Positions 33,269 to 40,240 of a DNA stretch of 64,000 nucleotides are shown in pieces. The DNA lies in the NCBI GenBank assembly GCA_016708725.1, contig JADJFE010000012.1:78451-142450 (forward strand), read 5' to 3'. This DNA is from Candidatus Aalborgicola bjergmarkensis. Lineage in GTDB: Bacteria; Pseudomonadota; Gammaproteobacteria; Burkholderiales; Burkholderiaceae_C. How positions within the stretch are numbered: the first letter of the stretch is position 1; each line of letters starts with the position of its first letter. A program made the position numbers and the translations under genes. The notes below the pieces were generated by a model. It did not search any database, had not been told where the DNA came from, and saw only the letters and a list, made by a program, of their open reading frames with translations.

Positions 33269-34222
33269 TTATGGTTCCAGAATAGCCAGGCCGAACCCGT
33301 TCCGACCAAATTCGTTGCCGTTGTACAGCAGATATACCTTGCCGTCACATTCGAATAGGTGTGGGTAGCATTGCATTTGCGAATCCCATCCTTCGCTAGA
33401 AACATCAATGCCAGCCAGTTCGTCATTGCGTAACCACGTCTTAAGGTCGATAGACTTAGCATACCCGATGCGATAGGCTCGGCTGCTGTCCTGCCGGAAG
33501 CCGTATGCTTGGCGGTAGCAGAAATACATGTGGTAAACACCCTCCACGCAAATCACGGTGGGCAGGGCTTGGCATTCGTCGGCATTCAGCCGGTCGCTGA
33601 TGATCTGCCGCCCGTCGCGCTGCCAGTTAATGCCGTCTGGAGATGTGGCGTGGGCGATCTTGTAGACCCGGTCTGCTGGCTCGGATTCGGCGGCCTTTTT
33701 CCATCGCAGGCCAAAGATGTACCACATATGAAATAGACCGCCATAGGTGGCCACAAACGCATCGCCAATCAAGAACGGCTCATGAAGCGAGGCCGTGAGT
33801 ACCGGGCCTTTGCCATATTTACTGAAGGTCAGACCTTCGTCTTGGCTAATCGCCAGCCCAATGGACGCATCTGCCGAGACGGATACTTTTCTGTTCCATC
33901 CGGTCGTGTAGGCCAGCACCCGGTTGCCGTCTTTGAGTACATTGACCGGAAAGATTCCGTGCTCATCGAAACAGCCGAGTCCACCGAGTTCGATGACTGT
34001 GCGGTTGGAAACCGCAAGTATGTTTTGCATGTTCCGGTCAAAATCAACAAAGGCGACATGGCTTAGGTATTTTGTGGTTTGGTCTCGTACTCGTGTTGAG
34101 AAATACACCCGTACCCGGTCATCCAGAACCAGCGTTTGAGGCGATTGGGCAAATTCGACGCATTTATTGGGCAGCGTGTGCTGCGACGGATCAAATATCT
34201 TTCCCAGTTTTATCCACTTCAT
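33269..34222 (-). CDS. Glycosidase-like beta-propeller protein (GH43/GH130-like), copy 2
   Basis: A 317-residue protein with repeated blade-like segments: RVYFSTRVRD, SIGLAISQDEGLTF, MWYIFGLRWKK, IAHATSPDGINWQRDG, YHMYFCYRQ, RIGYAKSIDLKTW, VYLLYNGNEFGRNGFGLA. The alternation of Tyr-Phe strands with S-x-D-G-x-x-W turns is typical of five-bladed glycosidase/phosphorylase propellers. It is a clear paralogue of the protein at 34219. The start overlaps that gene's stop (ATGA). The substrate is unknown; it may act in sugar metabolism or bind a glycan. Confidence 0.75.
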   Translation of the reverse strand: MKWIKLGKIFDPSQHTLPNKCVEFAQSPQTLVLDDRVRVYFSTRVRDQTTKYLSHVAFVDFDRNMQNILAVSNRTVIELGGLGCFDEHGIFPVNVLKDGNRVLAYTTGWNRKVSVSADASIGLAISQDEGLTFSKYGKGPVLTASLHEPFLIGDAFVATYGGLFHMWYIFGLRWKKAAESEPADRVYKIAHATSPDGINWQRDGRQIISDRLNADECQALPTVICVEGVYHMYFCYRQAYGFRQDSSRAYRIGYAKSIDLKTWLRNDELAGIDVSSEGWDSQMQCYPHLFECDGKVYLLYNGNEFGRNGFGLAILEP

Positions 34223-35193
34223 AAGTCTCTCCAGTCACCGGGGCTTTGCAGTCGCGCCAGCCCGATTCCTTCGCGACCCATCCCGTTGCCCTGGTAGAGC
34301 ATGTAGGTTTCGCCGTCCAGTTCGAAGACATGTGGATAGTTGACCATCTCTGAATCCCATCCAGTTTCGGACAAGCTGATGTCCAGCAAATCATCATCAC
34401 GCCGCCAGTTCACCATATCAGCCGACGCGGCGTAACCGATGCGGTAACCGCCCTGACTGCCTTTGTAATTGCGGATGTCGCGGTAGGAAAAAAACATATG
34501 GTAGCGGCCATTGCGATATGTCACGTCCGGGCAGGCTTGACATTCATGCTCGCCCAACTTGTCTGCAATTAAGTCCTTGCCGTGCTTAGTCCAGTCGATT
34601 CCGTTGTTCGATGTGGCCATCCGAATCTTGTACACAGGTTCTGGCTTGCCGTCGATCATCCGCCATTCTTTGCCCGCCACGTACCAGAGTTGCCAGCATC
34701 CGGTGAACTTGCGGATGCGCGGACTGCCAATCAGATACGGTTCGTCTGGACTATAAGAAAGCACCGGTCCCTGGCCCAGCCTGGTGAAGGTGTCGCCCTT
34801 ATCCCGGCTTACTGCCACCCCAATGGCACCATTGAATGGTACCGACTCACAGCGGGTCCAGCCCGCGTAGTAGACGCGAATTTCATCGCCATCGCGTATC
34901 ACCGATACCGGGGTCGTGCCAAACTCGTCGAAGGTGCCGCACTCACCCAGACTCAGGGCGGGTTCATTGCAAACCTGCAAAATCTTGAGTGGATTTTTCC
35001 TGTCGACATCGATGTAGGTAAGCAGGCTGCAGTATTGACCATTCTCGGTGGGGGCAGGGCGGGATGTGAAATACACTCTGACGTGCGCTTCAAAGATTAA
35101 TACTGAAGGCGATTGCGCAAACTCTTTCATCCAGCTATCGTGCTGCAAATCTTGTGGCGCAAATAATTTCCCCAACTTTTCCCATTTGAACAT
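34219..35193 (-). CDS. Glycosidase-like beta-propeller protein (GH43/GH130-like), copy 1
   Basis: A 324-residue protein that shares its whole layout with the next one: start FKWEKLGKLFAP, SPSVLIFEAHVRVYFTSR, CGTFDEFGTTPVSVI, GAIGVAVSRDKGDTFTRLG, MATSNNGIDWTKHGKDLI, GWDSEMVNYPHVFELDGETY and YQGNGMGREGIGLARL. I chose the ATG at 35193 because both paralogues then start in the same way; the frame runs to 35346 without support. It starts 10 bases after the ATP-grasp stop. Confidence 0.78.
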   Translation of the reverse strand: MFKWEKLGKLFAPQDLQHDSWMKEFAQSPSVLIFEAHVRVYFTSRPAPTENGQYCSLLTYIDVDRKNPLKILQVCNEPALSLGECGTFDEFGTTPVSVIRDGDEIRVYYAGWTRCESVPFNGAIGVAVSRDKGDTFTRLGQGPVLSYSPDEPYLIGSPRIRKFTGCWQLWYVAGKEWRMIDGKPEPVYKIRMATSNNGIDWTKHGKDLIADKLGEHECQACPDVTYRNGRYHMFFSYRDIRNYKGSQGGYRIGYAASADMVNWRRDDDLLDISLSETGWDSEMVNYPHVFELDGETYMLYQGNGMGREGIGLARLQSPGDWRDL

Positions 35194-35203
35194 TGCATTT
35201 AGC

Positions 35204-36496
35204 CTAATGAAGCAGGGCTTCGATGGTGTCGACATCAAACACCGGGATTCCAAATTTTTGTTTGACTGCTCGTCTGTCGAACCAGTAGTTATCGATAAAA
35301 ATGGCACCTGCAGGGTCGATAAAGTCACATTTATCCTGTGCTTCATTCAACTGAATCACGCGCTCAAACAGATATTCGGAAATGCCGCAATCGCGCAATG
35401 TTTCGGCCAAGTTGTAGCGATGTTTGGTCAGCAGTACAACCGGTATCTTGCGGTTGCGGCATTGGTACACAAAGGCGATGACCTGTTCATGCACATGCCG
35501 ACCGACGATCAGGGTTTCGTCCAGATCGATATACACACGCTTGAATGCCAGATTTGCCTTGAAGCGGTTGTATAAACAACGATCAAGCTGCACGGCATAC
35601 TGGTTTTGCAATAGCTCTACGGTTATACGCATAGCATTGAAGAGGCTGAGCAAGGCAAAATTGACTCCAGTGTGCCGATACAAGCCCATTGTGCTCGACT
35701 GGCGAGGTGCAAATTCTAAGAGTTTGAATTTTCCTTGCGTACACTGCTTTACCTGAAAGAACCATGCACCGTTCAGGGAAACCGTGTCGTTGATGCTTTG
35801 CGCAATGTGTCTGATCTCGTTTGTCACAGCTAGTGCAGTGGATCGAAACGAAATACCCATTTGTACCCTTTCGCGGGTTCGCGGGCCGATGAACAATAAT
35901 TTGCCGTTGAAATCCGTAAAGCAGTCAACACTCAACTCTGCACCCGGTAGAAATTCACTTATCAGTAATTCAGGATTTTTGCCAAGATAGAAGTTCAGGT
36001 CTTGCGCATCGTGTGCGATCATCGTGCCCTTGCCTCCCTGTCCGTCATCGGGTTTCAAGAACACGGGGAATGCCATATTGCGACATGGCGTGGGCAATAT
36101 CTGCGGACAAAAGTCGTGTGTTTTGAACAAATCGTAGGTTTGCCTTTTGTGGCGGGCGATGCGGTTTGTACTGCTGCAAGAGGTAAGCACCTGGGCAGAC
36201 AGCTCGGCCTGATGTTCGGCCAAAAAGCAGCAAATGGTGTCGTGGGTGGGGTAGATGTAATGGATGCCCAGCCTACACAACATCAGGTTGAAACGTTCCG
36301 TGAAATCCGGCCTATCTACATAGAAGTCACCTTCTATGTAGTGATCTTCGTCGTACACATAGGCAGCATGGTCGTTTTTTCCCGAAGCTCCGAACACTTC
36401 TACATGGTGGCTGTATTTCAGGGAGTTGTATATCTCCAGCCCGATCTCGGAGCCGGCGGGAAAGATCAGCACCCGGTATTTGGCGCTTATAGTCAT
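35204..36496 (-). CDS. ATP-grasp ligase fused to a HAD-like domain
   Basis: A 430-residue protein. Residues 1-300 are a CarB/PylC-like ATP-grasp unit: N-terminal Rossmann part (VLIFPAGSEIGLEIYNSL), Lys148 in FLKPDDGQGGKG, ISEFLPGAELSVD (179-191) and EFAPRQSS (261-268) for nucleotide and Mg binding. Residues 318-430 form a HAD-like domain: VYIDLDETLI (Asp324, Asp326, Thr328), LLTKH (356-360) and AIFIDN (399-404). Inference: ATP-dependent ligation of a carboxylate to an amine or hydroxyl, with a linked phosphatase. The ATG at 36496 overlaps the previous stop (TGATG). Confidence 0.8.
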   Translation of the reverse strand: MTISAKYRVLIFPAGSEIGLEIYNSLKYSHHVEVFGASGKNDHAAYVYDEDHYIEGDFYVDRPDFTERFNLMLCRLGIHYIYPTHDTICCFLAEHQAELSAQVLTSCSSTNRIARHKRQTYDLFKTHDFCPQILPTPCRNMAFPVFLKPDDGQGGKGTMIAHDAQDLNFYLGKNPELLISEFLPGAELSVDCFTDFNGKLLFIGPRTRERVQMGISFRSTALAVTNEIRHIAQSINDTVSLNGAWFFQVKQCTQGKFKLLEFAPRQSSTMGLYRHTGVNFALLSLFNAMRITVELLQNQYAVQLDRCLYNRFKANLAFKRVYIDLDETLIVGRHVHEQVIAFVYQCRNRKIPVVLLTKHRYNLAETLRDCGISEYLFERVIQLNEAQDKCDFIDPAGAIFIDNYWFDRRAVKQKFGIPVFDVDTIEALLH

Positions 36497-37224
36497 CAAT
36501 CGTCTGCTAGTGCCAGTTCAGCCAGAATGCCACAGGATAATTCTGGATAATCGATGGCCGCCAGACACAGCGCCTGAATGATGTCTTCGCCCAGGTTTAA
36601 AGAAATCATTTGTTGGGTGGTTAATGGCTTGAGGTAAATACCCTCAAGGCGCTGAATACGATAGCCCGCCTGCGCGATGTCCTGTCGCAGCGACGCAACT
36701 GTGTAGTAACGCTTGTGGCCCAGCAGTAAATCGTGTGGAGACAACTGTTGCATGTCAGGAAGCATTCCTGCCAAATGCCCTAGTCTGCGGTTTAGTACTT
36801 CGGCGTTAGGTACGGTGACAAACATGCGCCCGCTTGGAGCCAGAAGATGCCGGAAGTGTTGAAGTATCAGCACGGGATCATCCACGTGCTCCAAGATGTA
36901 GCCGAAAATGATGACATCGAAACGTTCCGCCGTATCGAAGGTCTCGAAATAAGATTCGGCGATTTCGACCTTGGAGTCAGGATATTGGGCACGGAAATGC
37001 GCAATCACGGCAGGCGATGCATCCACCACCACATGGCGTTTGAAATGCTGTCCAAAAACCTGTGTCGTGATCCCGTGCCCAAGCCCTAATTCGAGCAGCG
37101 AGTTTGCACCCTGCGAGTACCGGGCAATCCGCTGTGGATACCATTTCAGCTGTATCGTGTTGTCAAAATCGTAGATGCTCAGTCCCTGGTAGGCCTGCAC
37201 ATGATCGTCGAGTCTGTTTCCCAT
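36496..37224 (-). CDS. SAM-dependent methyltransferase
   Basis: A 242-residue class I methyltransferase: LLELGLGHGITTQVF (motif I), HVVVDASPAVI, FGYILEHVDDPVLILQHFRH and GRMFVTVPNAE. It is coupled to the downstream ATP-grasp gene and starts 14 bases after the WbqC stop. The EHVDDPV motif is typical of enzymes acting on polysaccharide or sugar intermediates; the acceptor is unknown. Confidence 0.83.
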   Translation of the reverse strand: MGNRLDDHVQAYQGLSIYDFDNTIQLKWYPQRIARYSQGANSLLELGLGHGITTQVFGQHFKRHVVVDASPAVIAHFRAQYPDSKVEIAESYFETFDTAERFDVIIFGYILEHVDDPVLILQHFRHLLAPSGRMFVTVPNAEVLNRRLGHLAGMLPDMQQLSPHDLLLGHKRYYTVASLRQDIAQAGYRIQRLEGIYLKPLTTQQMISLNLGEDIIQALCLAAIDYPELSCGILAELALADD

Positions 37225-37238
37225 AGTTGGTCTGCCGC

Positions 37239-37955
37239 TTAATCAGTTACAAAAGAATCTGCTACATCGTAGTGGCTGTGAATGCATGTTTGCACCCTAT
37301 CTTGTGGATTGAACATCAGCACATCGACAATTGACAGCCAGGGTACGAACCCGTTTCCCAATTGGGCATATTCAAATGAACGTGGCCGGATGAACATCAA
37401 GTTCAGCCCGCAGCTTCGAAATACCTGGGCTGAGTATAAGTTTAAGCCACCAATTGAGTTCACATAGGTCTTCGCGTTTACCGCTTTGCACAGGGCCAAC
37501 ACCTTGTCCTGATTTTTGAGGCTGTGATCAATCGCGACGTCGGATGAGTTCCGAATTTCGGTGTTGATGCCCAAATGCGCGCAAGTTTTGACGATGGCGT
37601 GGCGCAGGAATTTAAATAGATTAGTATTTTCGTGACGAATAATTTCTTCCACCAGCGCGAAGGTTTGCGAAAAATACGGTGCCCGGTGGTATGCGCCCCG
37701 GAATTGGTTGAGCAGCTTGTCGCGGTTGAAAGCCGTCGATAGTTCACGCTCGCATACATTCAGATAGTCTGAGCCGCTTTTCAGGGGTAGCGAAAACATC
37801 ACCTCTTTGCCGTTTTGCAGCATGCGGTTGCGGTTGAACCAGCCCTTTTTTGTGTATTTGATGTTGTCATACAAAATGAATAAATCCACCGCTGCTATCA
37901 GCTGGTAGTAGCCGATATAGGGCAGGAAGTACGGCTGCATGATCGCTACCTTCAT
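37239..37955 (-). CDS. WbqC family protein
   Basis: A 238-residue WbqC-like protein: start MKVAIMQPYFLPYIGYYQLI, then DLFILYDNIKYTKKGWFNRN and, near the C-terminus, LYSAQVFRSCGLNLMFI. The family is found in O-antigen and capsule clusters; its exact reaction is not well established. I use the ATG at 37955, the usual family start; upstream ATGs at 37976 and 38012 would give a longer N-terminus overlapping degT. Confidence 0.88.
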   Translation of the reverse strand: MKVAIMQPYFLPYIGYYQLIAAVDLFILYDNIKYTKKGWFNRNRMLQNGKEVMFSLPLKSGSDYLNVCERELSTAFNRDKLLNQFRGAYHRAPYFSQTFALVEEIIRHENTNLFKFLRHAIVKTCAHLGINTEIRNSSDVAIDHSLKNQDKVLALCKAVNAKTYVNSIGGLNLYSAQVFRSCGLNLMFIRPRSFEYAQLGNGFVPWLSIVDVLMFNPQDRVQTCIHSHYDVADSFVTD

Positions 37956-37998
37956 CGCATCAATCCCTGGCAACATCGCGTTAGCTTGGCATTCATCT

Positions 37999-39105
37999 CT
38001 ATTGAGCGGCAATGAAAGTGCACATTTTTTCCACCACAGTTATTTCCAGATCAGGATAAATTGGGAGACAAAGTATTTGCTGCGCTGCGGCTGTAGCGAC
38101 AGGTAGATTCTCGCGGTTGGCGGAAGGTAAACCGCGATACATGGAGAAGTCCGATATCAGTGGGAAGAAATAGCGGCGGGGATGGATACCAGAATCTTTT
38201 AGTTTTTGGTACAGGGCATCCCGACTAAGCGGGTAGTCCGCCTGCACCAGAATCGGAAAGTAAGCGTAATTGGCAATTTTTTCACCCGCAGCATTTAAAC
38301 AGTGAATACCCTTGACGCCTTTTAAACGCTCACGATAGGCCGCATCGATTGTCTGACGGTGCATGATTGCCTGATTAATGTATTTCAACTGCAACAACCC
38401 CAGTGCCGCATTGAATTCACTCATTTTGCCGTTGATGCCGGGTGCCACCACGTTCACCTCACCTACATGGCCAAAGTTCTTCAAGTGGTCGATTCGAATC
38501 TTCGTTTTTTCGTCCGGGCAAATGATGGCTCCACCTTCAAAGGTGTTGAATACCTTAGTTGCGTGAAAGCTAAGAACCGAGAGATCACCATGGCGAAGCA
38601 CGCTGCCGTGTTCGTCTTGCACACCAAAGGCATGTGCAGCATCGTAGATGACTCTGAGGTTGTAGTTGTCGGCGATCTTCTGGATGGCGTCTACATCACA
38701 TGGGTGACCGTAGACATGCACGGGCATGATGGCAGTGGTTTGCGGGGTGATTGCGGATTCAATCTTTGCCGGGTCAAGGTTCAATGTGCTGGGATCAATA
38801 TCCACAAACACAGGCTTGATGCCGTTCCACAGCAAAGAGTGTGCTGTTGCCACAAATGAATACGGGGTGGTGATGACTTCCCCTGTGATGCGCAATGCCT
38901 GTAGAGCAGTTACCAATGCAATAGTCGCGTTGGTAAAGAGTGCCAGGTGCTTGACACCCAAGTGGGCGCACAGGGCTTGCTCCAATTGTTGGTGGAAAGG
39001 ACCACAATTGGTTAAAACTTTACTTTCCCATATTTTTTGTAGGTAGGGGTAAAACTCCTCTAGCGGGGGCAGGTAGGGTTGGGTGACGTAGATAGGCATA
39101 TTCAT
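37999..39105 (-). CDS. DegT/DnrJ/EryC1 family PLP-dependent sugar aminotransferase
   Basis: From ATG 39105, 368 residues. PLP fold motifs: FTNATIALVTAL (phosphate loop), VIYDAAHAFGV (Asp of the ring nitrogen) and SFHATKVFNTFEGG with Lys184 as the Schiff-base lysine. It probably makes an amino sugar from a keto-sugar nucleotide. The same frame stays open for another 92 codons upstream to 39381 and looks protein-coding there, without an ATG or GTG, so the gene may have lost its real 5' end. No good ribosome binding site was found at 39105. Confidence 0.85.
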   Translation of the reverse strand: MNMPIYVTQPYLPPLEEFYPYLQKIWESKVLTNCGPFHQQLEQALCAHLGVKHLALFTNATIALVTALQALRITGEVITTPYSFVATAHSLLWNGIKPVFVDIDPSTLNLDPAKIESAITPQTTAIMPVHVYGHPCDVDAIQKIADNYNLRVIYDAAHAFGVQDEHGSVLRHGDLSVLSFHATKVFNTFEGGAIICPDEKTKIRIDHLKNFGHVGEVNVVAPGINGKMSEFNAALGLLQLKYINQAIMHRQTIDAAYRERLKGVKGIHCLNAAGEKIANYAYFPILVQADYPLSRDALYQKLKDSGIHPRRYFFPLISDFSMYRGLPSANRENLPVATAAAQQILCLPIYPDLEITVVEKMCTFIAAQ

Positions 39106-39397
39106 AAATACGTAATCGTTTAGATCCCCCTCATTTGCATCAAGCCACGGGTGCCGCGAACTGTTTTTGGAGTTGGCAGCCAGTCGTTCGCGAGCTTCCT
39201 TTAAGTCCTCAATCAGCGTAACCAACAACTTGTCCTTGCGCAGGGGCGGCAAGCCCAGTGCCCAAGTTGTATCGAGTTGTGGGGTGAAGAAACGTAGTTT
39301 ACGGGGAAAAAACCAATATTTCGCAGGGGGTCTAAACGCATACGATAATTCAGCCGTCCTGCCTGGGGGAATTTGAAGTGGTCATTGGGTTTTTACT

Positions 39398-39700
39398 CCC
39401 TCGCCCCAGCGGGGAGAGGGCTGGGGAGAGGGGCCTGGCTTGTCATGGTGCGGCTCTTTGGATGTTCTGCGGTGCTGTGGATGGGGTTATTATTGCTATA
39501 TTATTAATAGCTGTAACCGCGCATCCCACGGGGGCTGGAGGCTTATTTGATGCCTTATTTGTGGCCAAAAAGATGCCACAAAGGCTTGCAAGAGGGTTTC
39601 GCATCGCAGTTTTTGCATGTGTGATATCACGGGCAATATGAAATTCCAGCGCAAAGCCACCAGCAGCCCCTCTCCCCAGCCCTCTTCCCGCTGGGGCGGG
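39398..39700. repeat. Dispersed element, copy B, flanked by palindromes
   Basis: The palindrome CCCTCGCCCCAGCGGGGAG lies at 39398-39416 and a related inverted one at 39667-39700 (CTCTTCCCGCTGGGGCGGG). The core 39470-39644 is a diverged reverse complement of 14487-14663. The element sits exactly between the open 5' extension of degT and the hsdM remnant; I see no gene inside it. Confidence 0.75.
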
Positions 39701-40172
39701 ATTACCCGGATGTGGGCGGCGACGCCCGCAAGGTGCCGCTGGTGCTCTGGTATGCGAACAACGTGGACGACATTCCGGCGTTCGAGAAACAGATGCGCCG
39801 CAAGGTGCATTACGTCATCCAGCCCGCGCACCTGTGGAACAGCATCGCCAATTTGGCCCGCACCCAGAACGCGGAGCTGCTGAACACGCTGCAGGCGGGC
39901 TTCAAATACATCGAGACGGAATCCTTTGAGAGCACGTTTCAGGGATTGTTCTCCGAGATTGACCTGGGTTCCCCCAAGCTGGGCAAAAAACCGGGAGCAA
40001 GAAGCGGCTGGAGAGCGTGCTGGACTTCGCCTGCGGCTCCGGTTCGCTGCTGCTCAACGTGCGCCGACAGGTGAACAAGGCTGGTGGCGCCATCGGCAAA
40101 ATCTTCGGGCAGGAAAAGAACATCACCACCTACAACCTCGCGCGCATGAACATGCTGCTGCATTTTACATAG
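39697..40172 (+). pseudogene. hsdM: Remnant of type I restriction-modification methyltransferase HsdM
   Basis: Frame 1 (from 39697) encodes YPDVGGDARKVPLVLWYANN, VHYVIQPAHLWNSIANLART and FKYIETESFESTFQGLFSEI, a clear HsdM N-terminal region. Near 39985-40000 the frame changes, and the next piece reads KKRLESVLDFACGSGSLLL and QEKNITTYNLARMNMLLH, the SAM-binding part. About 70 residues between the two are missing, as are the start, the catalytic NPPF/Y motif and the C-terminus. No intact hsdS or hsdR is nearby. Confidence 0.88.
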
Positions 40173-40240
40173 CTGCATCCGCGCACCAGCCGTGCCTGAA
40201 AGGCACTTTTACCTACAAGCCGGTTTGAAACTGCGTGAAA

